Origin: Calliopum simillimum
Lineage: Eukaryota; Arthropoda; Insecta; Diptera; Lauxaniidae
Assembly: GCA_951812925.1 (NCBI GenBank)
Contig: OX638372.1
Span: 49,565,722-49,629,721, forward strand
Length of the DNA: 64,000 nucleotides
Direction: 5' to 3'
Under the pieces are notes generated by a model. The model made no database searches, was not told the DNA's origin, and was given only the letters and a program-made list of their open reading frames with translations. Below are positions 23,576 to 36,162 of this stretch, in pieces. The number at the start of each line of letters is the position of its first letter. Position 1 is the stretch's first letter. The position numbers and the translations under genes were made by a program.

Positions 23576-24115
23576 GTGGGGATACATGAACCATTTTTTG
23601 TAAGGATACATGAACCACTTTTTAATTTCAATTTTCCAAAGTTATTGATTTTGGATAACCACGAGAGCCACGGGGCTTTGGATTTGGCAATGGATCATTG
23701 CATCACACTCTCTTTGTCTCCACACACTTCTCATAAGTTGCAGCTATTAGACAGAACTTGTTACGCTCCAATCAAAGTAGCCTATAACCGGCCTCTGGAT
23801 GCAATGATAAAGTCTTTAACATAGTCAATAATAATTTACGAGGTCGCGGAATGCGTGCGCTTTTTACATGATGAACATAAAATCTGGATTTCACAAGACT
23901 GGACCTTTTCCTTTCAATCCGCATATATTCTCAGCATCAGACTTTCTTGGAAGTGAATTTTCGAACAGAAACATGGACACAGAGTAGGTCGTTGATAAAG
24001 ATATTGAACAAACCTCGGTCATAAAAAATGGGATTACTCTTCAGTACACTACCGCTGAAAACAGTTCAGCCGTGGGGATACTTGGACCATTTGACATGAA
24101 AATTTAAACTGTGAA
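23576..24115 (+). pseudogene. pogo/Tigger-type DDE transposase fragment
   Basis: One frame (23576-23824) includes LLILDNHESH and SLSPHTSHKLQLLD. These are the second catalytic aspartate motif and the PPHTSHKLQPLD block of pogo/Jerky-type transposases. After a break, a second frame gives EVAECVRFLHDEHKIW and PFNPHIFSASDFLGSEF, the C-terminal end of the same family. The first catalytic aspartate region and the N-terminal DNA-binding domain are missing. It is a relic, interrupted by stops and shifts. Confidence 0.72.
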
Positions 24116-24118
24116 TAA

Positions 24119-24606
24119 CACAGCGCGACACATGAAAAGTGAACTAAAATCCGTTATAAGGCGTCGAAAGTGCTCGCCGAAACAAGTAATTTGCAAAGTT
24201 GGCTCATATAAGGATTTTATGGTCATTTTTGCGATTTTAGGGCACTAGATGAATTTTTTTCGGTTAAGTTTGTTCGGCATTTTTTTTCTTCTATTCAATA
24301 GCTACAACATTGCTGAAGTCATCAAAACAATATTTTTCGATTTTTTCATATGGCTATATCTCGGTAACGAGCCGAAAATATTGTTTTGATGACTTGTAGC
24401 TATTGAATAGAAGAAAAAAAATGCCGAACAAATTTAACCGAGAAAAATTCATCGAGTACCCTAAAATCGCAAAAATGACCATAAAATCCTTATATGAGCC
24501 AACTTTGCAAAACGCTCTGGCAGAATTACTTGTTTCGGCGAGTACTTTCGACGCCTTATAACAGATTTTAGTTCACCGTCAATGACTTGAAAAATGTTGC
24601 ACTGTG
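24119..24606. mobile_element. hairpin MITE with TAA duplication, nested
   Basis: Arms of about 200 bases (24119-24340 and 24370-24606) pair almost fully around a loop of about 30-40 bases. The ends read CACAGCGCGACA and, inverted, CACAGTGCAACA, and TAA flanks both sides (24116-24118, 24607-24609). A 3-base TAA target is typical of PIF/Harbinger-type insertion, while the CAC start recalls CACTA-type ends, so the superfamily stays open. It codes for nothing and sits inside the pogo-like remnant. Confidence 0.72.
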
Positions 24607-24774
24607 TAATTTTATGAAAAAGTATCATTTTATTCTTGAATAATACTGGTATATGTAGAGTGATGTTTACTCTTTGATATTACTCACAAGAATATTTTCT
24701 ATCACGAATTAGTAAAAAAATATAAACGTAAACAAAAAAAAGTGAGCCACCTATGCCCATTCTCTCCTAATCTA

Positions 24775-27105
24775 TGTCTAGGAAAACGTACGCAACTTTG
24801 AGAAAGGTATTACTTTATTATTTGACTTTATTTTATTGGAAAATATTTCTTTTCGAAAGCATCAAATATTTCATACGTAAGGTAATATACGTTTGAAAAT
24901 TAGCGGTAATTACTTTAATTATTTGCCACCCGAGTGAAGTAAAATATATAACGCTGATTTTTCTCCATGTGAATGGACATAAATGCTGACTTTACTTTTA
25001 CTACTATTTCGTGCAAACATTCTGCAAACGTTTTACTATGCCTTCCAACTTTTACTATGCGATAATCAACACAGACAAGACTCAAGTAGTAGATCAAGTG
25101 CTTGTCCAGACATCACAAATGTCAAGGCATTGCCATCATTGTTATCACTATCATGATAAATAATCGATAACTCGAAAAAAAAGCATTGGACATGCTACGT
25201 TCTGAACTATTTATCTTTATGACAAATGACCAAAACAGCCAGTCAGTCAACATGTTGTGGTAGAGAATGAAAAATTCTTTTTATATATTTTGGTCGGAAG
25301 CATTTTTAAAAATCAGCTATATATAGAAATTTTTTATTTTTATGAAAACAAAAAAAAGAGAGCAAAATTATCTGTCATTCAAAACAAATCGGCTTTAATT
25401 CAGGCGATAAAGCATTAACGACATGATAGTAAATTATTAGGTTTGTTTAATAAAAAAAAAAAGAAGGAAAAGGAACATCACTGTTAACGATTTATGTTCA
25501 TTGGCAGCATTGCAAGGAATCAGAGCAATAGCAACAACAACAAATACGGAAGAACACCTTACTACAAATTGCTAGAAATAAATCAGAAGGAAGTATGACA
25601 TAAGCAGGGTATTTGCTTTGTTTATGCATTTTCTGTTTGTTGTTTCTCTTTGTTTCTTTGTCCCTTCAAAATAATTCGCATTTTGTTTCTCAATTTAATA
25701 AAATGTATGTCATTACTTATCGTCGTACAATTGTATCAAGCATTAAGGATATCTTTTTTTTTTCGTTCAAGTCCTTTAGACCGATACAAAGCATACGGAA
25801 GTAATAAAACAAATGTTGCTATGTTAAGTGTCCAGCTTTATGGGCGGTATTTTGTTACATAACGCCGATCACTGAGAAATTCAAAGAAATGGCAAAATTA
25901 TTCAAAAGAAGCTTGCCCATTCTTCCCAACTACGGCCATTAGTATACCACGCTCGCATTATGATTTTTTCACTGTGTCACAATCACATCCACAGAAAACA
26001 CTCTTAACAATATACGAACAATAAATTTCACCTCAATCTAAAGTATACTCTAAGTATACCGAAATATATTATGTTATGTATGAGGAAGTGACATCGCCCA
26101 TTTTTTAAAATAAAGACCTTCTTTTGATTGATACTAACACATTTCATACTCCAGTAGTTTTGCCATACATCTATTTTCCGCCACAAATATAATTTTATCC
26201 TTTGTTTGGGATCCCATTGGAAAACTTTGAAGTTGTAGTTTGATAAAGATTACGAAAATTATCGCTACTATTTAAAAATGGAGTTACACTATTTTCTGGA
26301 ACTGCGCCATAAGCCTGAAAACGTCGCCATTTGCAAATTCTAGCATTAATGTCTTGAAATTCTGCAGAACTACGAGTTATTCTGACCTTAAATTCGGATT
26401 CAGCATCAAATAGTGCATATGGGTATGTCTAATTAAAAGTTCTTAAAATTTAATTTATTTCCTTAAGCGCCTGTGTTATCAATCTTTTTCTTAAATTCGA
26501 CACACCCTATCTGGTTTGTTTTCTTCAGTGACCCTTACTATTTTTCTATGGGGGACTTTCTTTTCGAACCGTTTATATGCTATAACCAAATTCTCATAAG
26601 GGAGTTTCTTAAATGTCCCAAAAAGGTAAAAAGAGGGAGTCTAGAAAAATTGTTGTTTGATTAAAAAAAATTTTCTTGATTTATTGCGTCCAACTTTCTT
26701 TTAACCGTGAAGCATGTTGGATATGATTTAAACGTACTTTTGGGCACATCAACTTTACTCCACAAACGGAGTAAAACTCAGACGCGAAAGAAAAAACGGG
26801 TACCTGATTTGAAATTAATGATCCCAAACTACCAGAAAAATGTTGACAAAACCTCATTTAACCCATATCAGCCCAGAGGGGTAGTTTTCTACCCCTAAAC
26901 TTAAATAGAAATTTCTATTAAACTAGAAACTCTAAAAAGTATTTGTTAATATAAGTATGTCTGATCTTTGGAATTTTGGATATCATATGCAGCATGGACT
27001 TCAAAAGGGGGTTTAGGTGCGAAAACAACAATTCTATAAAAACGATCTATAAGTTAACAAGTTAATAGTTCTACTTCTTAACGCTTTAATGGCTTGAAAT
27101 TCTTT
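24775..27105. other. non-coding DNA, no gene seen
   Basis: No domain recognised in any ORF. At 26859 the phrase TTTAACCCATATCAGCCC followed by GGGGTAGTTTTCTACCCC resembles one end of a piggyBac-type element, but no matching right end was found nearby. CTTCAGTGACSCTTACTAT is shared with 12571 and hints at diverged repeat copies. Confidence 0.45.
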
Positions 27106-27300
27106 GTTCGGGGGTTTTTGGGGTCGATGATTACGAATCTAATATCAGTTTTTGAAAATTCAAAATAGCGGGTTTAATATGGCGGAAAAAAAATTAAAAA
27201 CTTTTCGGATTTGCTTAAAACTGACTACCCGGGGGTTTACGGGATTGCTGATTACAAATCTAGTATCAGTTTTTGAAAATTCAAAATGGCGGATCCAATA
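27106..27300 (+). repeat. tandem duplication, 120-base spacing
   Basis: CGGGGGTTTWYGGGRTYG..GATTAC and TATCAGTTTTTGAAAATTCA recur at a spacing of about 120 bases (about 27111 and 27231). Two copies only. Non-coding. Confidence 0.6.
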
Positions 27301-27599
27301 TACATATGATACTTAATATGTGAACCCCAAAAACCACTGTGTAACGAGTTTCAAGCCTTTAAAAATGTTCACAAGTATCGTATGCCTCGTAACTTCTCGT
27401 AACATCGTTACTTTTAATTTTGACGTTTTTTGAAAGCGACGCCATAATTTGTGAACAATATAGGTACTTATGTTCTGATTCCGAATTCTGAAAGTTTCTG
27501 ACATGTTGAAAACGATATCGTAACCAGTTTTGTTATATCAAGTCAGAATTTCGAGATATTCTTGTTTTAAAGTGAAAATTTTCTGTGTTTTGAGCATTT

Positions 27600-28262
27600 A
27601 GCTTTGAAGTGCGCAACATGGCCATTTGGTCACCTGGTTATGGATTACAGAAACATGCATGTGTTTCGATGAAACTTAATGAAATGCGAAGGACATTAAA
27701 CAGTTTTTGAAACAGTGCATTAGCTTAGTCTAGTTTCTTTTTGATTATGCCAGGATTTCATCCTTTAAAATGAGGAATTTTCATACTTACAGCCCAATAT
27801 GGCTACTTGTTTACCTGGCCATAGACCACAGAAACATGAGTGGATTCCAATGAAACCAAATGGGAAGTTCCTAATGCCAGAATTTTATCCTTGAAAATAA
27901 CGACTTTTCATACTAAGAACCAAATATGGCTACTTGGACACCTGGCCATAGACCACTGAAACTTGAGTGGATTCCAATGTACCCAAATGGAATCCACAGA
28001 ACAGTAACAGTATATAAATTAAGTGTAGCTTCTTTTTCCTAATGCCAGGATTTCATCCATGAAAATAAGAACTTTTTTAACTAAGAATCCAATACGGCCA
28101 CTTGGTCACGTGGTCATGGACCGCTGAATGAAAAATGGATTCCAATGAAACTAAATGATATTCATAGATCACAAAACAGTATTTGAAACAGTATTTTAAT
28201 TTAGTGTGGTTTCTTTTTCCTAATGCCAGTATTTTATCCTTGAAAATAAGGACTTTTTTTAT
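27600..28262 (+). repeat. tandem repeat, ~175-base unit, four copies
   Basis: Each unit has a block like ATATGGCTACTTG..CACCTGGYCATAGACCA, then GTGGATTCCAATGAAACCAAA, then CCTAATGCCAGRATTT and ATCCTTGAAAATAA. Copies start near 27615, 27797, 27924 and 28088. The second copy is about 60 bases shorter because it lacks the middle 'CAGTATTTGAAACAG' section. No reading frame is conserved across copies. Confidence 0.65.
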
Positions 28263-28401
28263 CAATGCGCGCTAATTGAACTGAGTGTTTATCAGATGAG
28301 TAGGTCTCATTGATCATGGAATAACATTTAAGACGACATATCAATGAAACTTCACACTTTTTTTAATAAACTTGCAAAATCTTTACAAAAATCAATTTTG
28401 T

Positions 28402-29338
28402 ACCGAATTGAGTATATGGGCATAACCGAAAATAATCTATTTTTTTTCCATGTTCAATAACCAAATGTGGTGGAATATATTCCTTGTCGTAAAAAATTAT
28501 ATTCCCAATAGATGAACAAAAAAATTTCGACCCGAGATGGTGTTAAGAGGACGTTTTATCTAAAAATTTTAGGAAAATTGAGATTTCCGATAATATACGG
28601 GTGAGCACATATTTCAGAAGTACTTAGTAGATGTGTTATGGGGCACTTTTCCAAATATTTTGGAGTAAAAGTCAGAAAAATCGTATGTGGGTCGTGATGA
28701 AAGAATGGGTTAAAAAGTCGTAATCGCTCTTTACGCCCACATGAAAAGTCCAAAAATTCTGAAAAAATTCAAACTAATTCCTTGACGAAAAATAAATCGA
28801 CTTTGTTTATGATGTTTTTTTGATTTAAGCCCCCCATGATGAGCAAAAAACGAAAAACTCTAAATTTCACATTCCGCCAAAAATCAAGTTTTTTACCCAA
28901 ATCTTAGCGTTTTTCGCTTTTTACTCGACATAGAGGGCTTAAATCAAAAAAATATAATAAACAATTCCAATTTATTTTTTGTCAAGGAATTTGCTTGAAT
29001 TTTTTCCGAATTTTCGGATCTGTTATGTGGGCGTAAAGAGCGATTATACTTTTTAACCCATTCTGTCGTCACGACCAACATACGATTTTTCTGAATTTTA
29101 CTACAGAAAATTTGAAAAGGTGCCCCGTAACATATCTACTACTTCTGAAATATGTGCTCTCCCGTATATTATCGGGAAACTCAATTTTCCCAAAATTTTT
29201 AGATAAAACGACTTTCTGACACCATCTATGTAGGGTCGAAATTTTTTTGTTTACCTATTGGGAATTGAAAATTTCTTAAAACCTGCGTCATATTATATGA
29301 GAAGATTATTTTCAGATATGCCCATATGTATTGGCCCA
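28402..29338. mobile_element. foldback element, ~440-460-base arms, 41-base loop
   Basis: The left arm (28402-28862) and right arm (28904-29338) pair through many blocks, for example TAATATACGGG against CCCGTATATTA, GTGGGCGTAAAGAGCGATTA, and GATTTAAGCCC against GGGCTTAAATC. The outer pairs are GAGTATATGGGCAT and ATGCCCATATG. No target duplication was recognised at the ends. Non-coding. If transcribed it would give a long hairpin RNA. Confidence 0.72.
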
Positions 29339-29349
29339 AGGGGTATAAA

Positions 29350-31725
29350 ACTACGCCAACCGTAACTCGAAAACCATTTGAGGTACCTATCTAAACAATT
29401 CTAACGAATTTTTCTTGATTAGGCCCGAGTTAGCCTGTGTTCTGAAATTCACAAAAAAATTTAATCAAAAAATCTATAAATTTCTAAACGATTTACATGA
29501 TATGGATAAATGTTACAATAAAACTTTTTTGAAATCATCAAAAATGTAGGAATTGATTTTAACGGACTTTTGGGCATCTCAAATTGACTCCAAAAAGGGG
29601 CAAGATGCCAGATTCGGCACCAGCATCTCTGAATTAGTCAAAAAGAAGTTATCGAGATCTTATTTAGAATTTTGTGTTGCAAAGTGTTATCAATAGCAAA
29701 TCATCAATTAAATATACACTTCGCGGTGGACATTTTAAAGTACTTAGCTTATTTTTTAAGGTGATTTGTTTGAATAAAATTACAGAAAATAAATTTTTCA
29801 AGCAAAAAACTACACTTTTTGGATTAAGTTCTGTTTTTAAAGCTTTAATTTTCTCTATCAGCGATAAAGCATTTAAGTCATGAACATGCATTCAATTAAC
29901 CCATATAAAAAACGCATTCAAATGTTAAATTTTTTATCCTGCACGTAAGTACATTTTGGCATACATAGCACTTTTTTAATCCTAATCAAATCCAGGGAGT
30001 ATCATAAATATGTTTACAAATGTAAATAAATGTAATTTTTCACCACATTTGTGCTAAAAGAAAGCAACATTCATCATTAATTTTCCAGCTGTTCGTTTTT
30101 TCTTTCATTTTGCGTACTCAGCGCGGATTGCAAAAATTTGCCTTTAATGCTCTTCCATCCAGCTGCTGTTGTTCCTGCTGTTTTTACACCATGGGCCATG
30201 TATGCATGAACAGTATGAACTGTTGGCATTAAACATCAGCAAAAACAACATGAATAGCAAACAATTACGCGTACTTTATAATACTCCAAGGTACAAGTCT
30301 GATGGAGTTTTCCCCCATCTTCCACACAGCATTGACTTTCGAGCGTTCGTATGAAAACACTTTGCAAACGCTGCATGATGCCGGAATTTTTTCATATTTT
30401 TTTTTTTTTGCTTTCTTTATGCTATTCCACTAAAATGCTGCCAAGTCTCAAGACTGTATGTCTGTCAGTTTGTCGTTCTATTCCCGAAAAAAAGAATGAA
30501 ATTTTTGCTTTTGAAAAAATGTTTTTTTTTTCGAATATTTTCCCTTTTAATTTTTTCCGCCGCCTTAAGTCAAAAATAATAATAATAAATTTCTGTTTAA
30601 TTTATTATTTATGATGACGCGCTGGTTTGCCTCTTTATATATTGGCTCAGTTACTTATATTGGGGCCACAGTTGGTTCGCGTTAGGATTTAGATGAAGGC
30701 ATTTGGATCTTTGAACTCTACCAGCTGTTAAGGGTGGCATTAACAGTTAACAGACAAACAGATACCATTGCTCCCAAGTGTATTTTTGTTGATGCTGTTG
30801 CTGATGAAGATGATGAATTGTTTTAAAATTTTAATGTTGGCATTAATGAAAATTCATTTTTTATAATCTTTAAATTGGTGCTTAGATCCACTCAAAAATA
30901 TCCAAAAAAAAAAAAAATATCTAATGAGAAACATCCATTAAAAAATGGATTTTTGGATGATTTTTTTTGGAACGCTAAAAACTTTTTGGGAAAGCTCAAA
31001 ATTTTTCGAGAGTCAAAAGAAAGATCGAATTATATAAGTTTTCAAATTTAATATCCAATTAAATTTTCTTAATTTCTGGATATAAATCACAAAAAGAATA
31101 TTAAACATAATCTTTATTTAATGGACACCTTTATTGCCATACGAGTTGGTATGTTTCCTTATGCAAAACACAATCAATTTATTTATAATCAATAAAAAAT
31201 TTTGAATTAACTCGTGCCAAAGGTAATTTAGCTGCTTATTATTCATATCTGTATGTACCACATCTGTTTTTGATCACAAATTTGTTTATCTCCACGTGTT
31301 CGAATTTAATTTACTGTTTCAATTTGAATTTCGAATGAATAAAAAAATAAAATAAATCGTTTGGTTTTGTCATAAAATTTTTATGCATCAATTTAATTAT
31401 TTTTATTTGTTACTTTTTTTGTTTGCGCATCAAAACAAATTTTGTGCATTAATAGCATTTTATTGAATAAATTTAAAGCAATGCATTGAATACTAAGTAG
31501 CTTTATTGTATGAATAATATTAAAAAAAAACAAAAAAATGTTTTTCAAAAATTTGGATATTTTGGTTTAGCACAGTTTCAGTTCAAAATTCGAATATGCG
31601 AAAATTTGTGATTTAATTTGATTTTTTCACTACCTAGAACTTCAAAAGAATAATTGCAGACAAAATACATATGTGAATTAAGAAAATCCTTTGAATATAA
31701 GATATCAGAGACGGAGGTGTGATTA
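29350..31725. other. non-coding DNA, no gene seen
   Basis: AT-rich. A diverged dispersed repeat at about 29540-29700 is shared with 14730-14860. ORFs at 29664-29891 lie on opposite strands of the same bases and show no domain. Confidence 0.5.
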
Positions 31726-31728
31726 GTA

Positions 31729-32880
31729 GGGGAATAGTGTCGGGTGTGGGCACCTTTTCATGATGGACTCATAACTTTTGACCAAATGTATATTATGCAG
31801 ACATATAAGTATCAATGGGAATCTAGAGACCTTAGCTAACTACTGGTGAAGATAGTAAATTGATTTCGTCAGTTGGAAAAAATATAACAAAAAAAAAAAT
31901 GACGTGATCATTTTTGACAAAAAAAAAAATTTTGGTTCGGTTGTGGGCACCCTTAAAAATTTGGCTAAAAATTTGAAAATATGAAGTTAAACGCAATCAA
32001 ATGGAGAAGTAAGCAAAACTAATTCTTTTTGGAAACATTGACTCACCAAATTCAACAAATTCTGCTGAACGGCTTCAACAAAATCGGCGTCACTGAAAAC
32101 GTCCGGATCGAATACCATCATGTCTGTTGTCCTGTTGTCAGATAAATTTTTTTGCGGACTTAGCCGACTAGGTGACGTAATTTCTAGCCCTTGTTGACAT
32201 TGCTTTTTTTGCCAAGTATGAATTTTTGTACCAATCCATTCCCACCATCTACTCCTCGGTCCGCTTGTCTGGAAACTCAATACCGAGATTTTTTACAAAG
32301 TGGTATACCACCTTACTACCCACACTTAATGAGAACAATTTTTTTTCGGCGATATCTTTAAAGGGCCTATTGGTTCTTTCCTTTCCACTAAAAAAGCGTA
32401 AAAATTAATGTTGACATCCACGCCGATATATCACTAAAACACACGCTTTAAATAAAAAAAAGAGAGGTGCCCACACCCAAACCAATTGGGTGCCCACAAC
32501 CGACTTTGACAGCTACTTTGAAAAGCAATGAGCAAATTGTGTTGTGTGTACGTTTTGGTTGCATTCGATTTTGAATCACAAAATATAATAAATTTACTGC
32601 ATAAATATAGATTGCATTCAGCTTTTCGATTCGATTCACTTCAATCTATAGCACTTGGAAAATGATTGAAAAAAACTTTTGTGTTGACTTTTACGTATTC
32701 AAAAATTGTTTTCTTCTCAGCACAAAGCAAACGCGTCTGCTTGCTCCGGTATATGCACAAAAACTTCGTGCTGTCATTACACGCGCTTAACATTTGTCAG
32801 AACAGCCGTATTTGCATTCTGTCAAAAGTTACGTGGGGGTGCCCACACCCGACCCATGCCCGCAGGCGACACTATTCCCC
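31729..32880 (-). mobile_element. pogo-like DNA transposon with subterminal GTGCCCACA boxes
   Basis: The inverted ends read GGGGAATAGTGTCGG (31729) and CGACACTATTCCCC (ending 32880). TA precedes the left end; the right flank is TTTCTA, so the target duplication is not clean. A box GGGTGCCCACAMCCGA or its complement occurs five times, always near the ends: about 31740 and 31934 in one orientation, 32466, 32489 and 32837 in the other. The interior encodes, on the minus strand, fragments of a pogo-family transposase. The central DDE region is missing. Confidence 0.72.
31983..32402 (-). pseudogene. pogo-family transposase remnant (CENP-B-type HTH plus C-terminus)
   Basis: Reading the minus strand, one frame gives YHFVKNLGIEFPDKRTEE, a stop, then MVGMDWYKN. 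These resemble the second half of the CENP-B-type helix-turn-helix (the 'AG.DWF..FL.R' block). Another frame (31987-32280) ends with FDPDVFSDADFVEAV, matching the 'PFDP..FSD.DF' C-terminal motif of insect pogo/Tigger transposases and the other copy at about 23.9-24.1 kb. The catalytic core between them is deleted. Confidence 0.65.
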
Positions 32881-33014
32881 TTTCTAAAGGTATTTCAGGT
32901 TATGGCTAAAATATACAAATCAAGTTCGAGTGGTAATCGAGTTGGAGTTATCATTCTATTAACAATATCCAGCAAAACTTCGGCAGCCACTACAACTCAA
33001 CAACTACATAAATA

Positions 33015-33335
33015 AATCAATTTAGAATTAACGATGTAGGACATTTAAAATCGAACTTTTGTAAAGACTTTTCCTATTCTTGGATTTCCTTATCCTGTGA
33101 CCTTTTCCAGATGGTAAAGAACGTTAGTAGAAAATTTTGAGCGAAAGTATCATTGCAAAAGATTTATATACGCTTTCTCTCTTCCTTTACTTTTCTGTAT
33201 TCTCTCATAAACAGAGCAAAAAAAATTGTTTCCTTTTTTTCTAGATGCTTTATGCTATATTTTTCAAAGTACACAAGCTATTTTGACGAAATTTAAGAGG
33301 TATGTGCAGAGCCAGTCGAAAAATGTAATTAATCA
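33015..33335. other. non-coding DNA
   Basis: No recognisable gene, RNA or repeat. Confidence 0.45.
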
Positions 33336-33339
33336 GATA

Positions 33340-33720
33340 ATTGTTTCGCTCTTGAGCTCTGAGCAAAAATTTGGAGAACTCGAACAAAAGAGCGTGGCAC
33401 CTACCATAAAAGTAAATTTTTTCGTCTGACTTTTACAAATGAAAATATCAATAAATATCAAAATACCGTAGTTCATGCGCTGTTTTAGATAATGCAACTT
33501 ATTTTTTACAAACACTAGAACTAGTCGAAGTAAGCTCAGCACAAACTAAGTGAACTCAAACAAAAGGGCGTGGCACCTCCCATTCAAGCAAATTGTTTTA
33601 AAATGCCGTAGTAAGTACATGTGTATTATTTGAAACAATGCAATCAAATTTCGTGCAGGAAATAGAAATAGCCGATGCAAGGTCAGATCAAAAACTAGGT
33701 GAACGCCAAATACTAGTTGT
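33340..33720 (+). repeat. GGCGTGGCACC repeat family, two to three units
   Basis: GAGCGTGGCACCTACC (about 33390) and GGGCGTGGCACCTCCC (about 33567) are each preceded by CTCRAACAAAAG and followed by AAGYAAATT. A further GATCAAAAACTAGGTGAAC piece at 33687 starts another unit. These belong to the same family as the 142-base array at 7.4-7.9 kb. Confidence 0.6.
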
Positions 33721-33726
33721 ATTTCT

Positions 33727-34475
33727 ATTTAGTCATTCCGTGCCTAGCGTAAGAAGAATTGAGCTCAACTTCTCCGATTTTGCTGATATTTGGTACACAC
33801 ATGGTTCTGTTTCATGTCAAAACCGATAAAAAAGGTAAAAAACGGATTTTAGAGGGGTGAAAAAAGTACAATACAAAAATAGATAAATTATGACTGACAA
33901 TTTTAACATATTTGTCTTTATCTTGGATATTTCTTAATGAATTTTTATGTTTAACCCATTTCTGGAATGGCTGCAAGCAAAAGGTAAATTTTGTTTGTAT
34001 TCGGCAAATAAAAAAGTATTAAATTTAGTCACAAAATTTCAATCCATGGCCTACTTTTTGAAATTTCAAAAATATATTTTGTGGCAAGAAAAAAACAACT
34101 AGCCTTGTACAGGAGTCATGATGTTTTGAAATTTTCAAAACATGAAATTATCCGAAACTGCTTCACGAAACCAATGAAAATGGTTTTCATGTCCAGAAAT
34201 ATATTGGAATAGAAGTAAGCAAGGCTATTAGCACAGTTTAAGTCTTCTGCTTTTTGGCAAAAACTACTTTTTTTACTATTTTTAAGTACTAAGCTTAATA
34301 AAATCGTACAATAGCTTACTCTTAGATTTTTTTTGATATTTTTTGTGGAAAGAAGGCAAATATTGCCATTTTTATTGGTCTTTTTTTTGATGAAACGTAC
34401 GTACCAAAGTTCAGCGAAATCGGAGTAGGTAAGGTCAATTATTTTTAGGCTAGGCATGAAATGGCTGTATAGCTA
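33727..34475. repeat. diverged inverted repeat
   Basis: The left arm phrases GTGCCTAGCGTAAGAAGAATTGA and TCTCCGATTTTGCTGA are mirrored on the right by CGAAATCGGAGTAGGT and TAGGCTAGGCATGA (arms about 33727-33830 and 34370-34475). The roughly 540-base interior is non-coding. Probably an old foldback or two opposed repeat copies. Confidence 0.5.
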
Positions 34476-34479
34476 CATT

Positions 34480-36162
34480 ATTTTCATGGCTATTTCTCTG
34501 TGATGTTGTGATGAAACTGTACTCTTTTTACACTTTTATTGCAAGAAGCACATACACCTATAATATTTTTTTTTATTTTACATTATACGATATAAAAAGT
34601 GCTAATTACAATATTGGTAGGTGTATTTTATGATTTAATGATTATTTTAGAAACAGAAAACAGTCGCTAAAAACTGTGATTTATATGGAAAACTTCGTCC
34701 TTGCGTTATCAACTAAAACATACCAAAAAAGAGAGCTTTAAACTAAGTATTGCAAGATTTTGCATTAAATTATTTAGAAAATATGCAAATAGACCAAAAT
34801 TTTCAAAATTTTCTCTTAAAATTGTGTCTGCTTTGTACAATTTTTAAATTTTTTTTAATTTCTTTATATGAAAAAGCAGCAAGCAAACATTCATAATTTA
34901 AAGCAAAACTTCTACTGCAGCTACAACGTAGTAGTTTTCTTTTATATTATTAACTGAACTTTACCGTCAGGCATTGCTGCAAATTAAAATTTTTACCTTA
35001 GTGTACATACTTGCAATTAGTGTACAAAATTTTTAGCCAAAAGCAACAAGTTTTTGCTTTTTATTTTTTACGTTTTTTGGTGCCTAATTTGAAATAAAAA
35101 CATTAACGCGCGCGGTCATTGTGTATTTGTGATGCTTCTTGAAGCAGAAAATTATTGTGAAAAAACCAAACTCAAAATAAATTGGCCAACTTTTTAATAA
35201 ACAAAGTTTTTTCTTATTCCCATTGGTACCTGGATTGTCTTTTTAATGGTTTTTATGCGTCTGCATCTTTTGTTTGTCTTTCATGTCTATGTTTATTCAC
35301 TATTCATTATTCCATTCAATTCAATTTTATTCCTTTTGATAAAATTTTCATTTAGTCTGCTAAGTCATTAAGTTTTCCATTTGAATTGAATGCTAAATGA
35401 TGTGCTTTTGAACGAACGAACTCTTTGGCCTTTACCAGAAGCAATCGAATAAAATGAAATTGCAAATTCAAGTGCTAATTTTGTGGATGTTCAGAGTATA
35501 TTGGGGTTGTTCCAGTTCAAAGCTTAATTGGTTTTACAATAACATTTTGCCAAAGCCAATATAAATTTGCTTAAGAAGCGATAAGTTTTTTTTTTTTAAA
35601 TATTCTTATTAATTTTAATAGAACTTACAAATCTTAATATGTACATACGTCTATGAAAAAAAATATTTTTGACGATAGATAAAAAGAAATAAAACCAAAA
35701 ACTACTCAAAAATTCTATCATGTGCAATTTATTTTTATTTTTGTTGGAAGCTTAGGATCTCAACAAAACACCTTCACTTCAATTCTCTTTGAAACATACC
35801 CCCCATGCTTACATAAGTTCTGTTCCAGCATTCATTCTCTCCACATCTTTGAGTAGGCATGTTTCTTGCTAAATTGATGGTGCCAGTCTTGATCATAGAT
35901 TTCCGGTGGTAAGTTGCGCAGAGGTAGGATTTTATTACCAATTTGATATTGGAGATTGTTCTGAATCAATAAATTTTCAGAACGCTTCAAAGAAAGTTTT
36001 TTGTTGAAGTATTCTAAGATGATAGAAAGAGTGTGACTTTAATGTTGGTCAAATTGCATGATATGCAAAACAAGACCAAGACCATAGCAAACTTTGTGTG
36101 GGTGTTGGTCTTGGCCTGGGTCTTGGTCTTCGTATTGGCCTTGGTTTTGGTATAAGTTTTTA
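34480..36162. other. non-coding DNA leading into the TTTGG array
   Basis: AT-rich, no gene recognised. Just before the array (36093-36160) is a degenerate lead-in of TTGGTCTTGG and TTGGCC phrases, which looks like the seed from which the pentamer expanded. Confidence 0.5.

Larger units (their letters stand above)
23236..24773 (+). mobile_element. pogo-like DNA transposon remnant (host of nested element)
   Basis: Diverged terminal repeats: GGAGAGTAGGGTTAGGTGG at the left (from 23242) and, inverted at the right, GGAGAGAATGGGCATAGGTGG (complement of about 24746-24766). The ends are approximate because the terminal bases have decayed. The box GGGGATACATGAACCA or a close variant recurs at about 23268, 23579, 23601 and 24075. 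The interior keeps a piece of a pogo/Tigger-type DDE transposase. A 488-base hairpin element is inserted at 24119-24606, so the original unit was near 1.05 kb. Confidence 0.65.
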
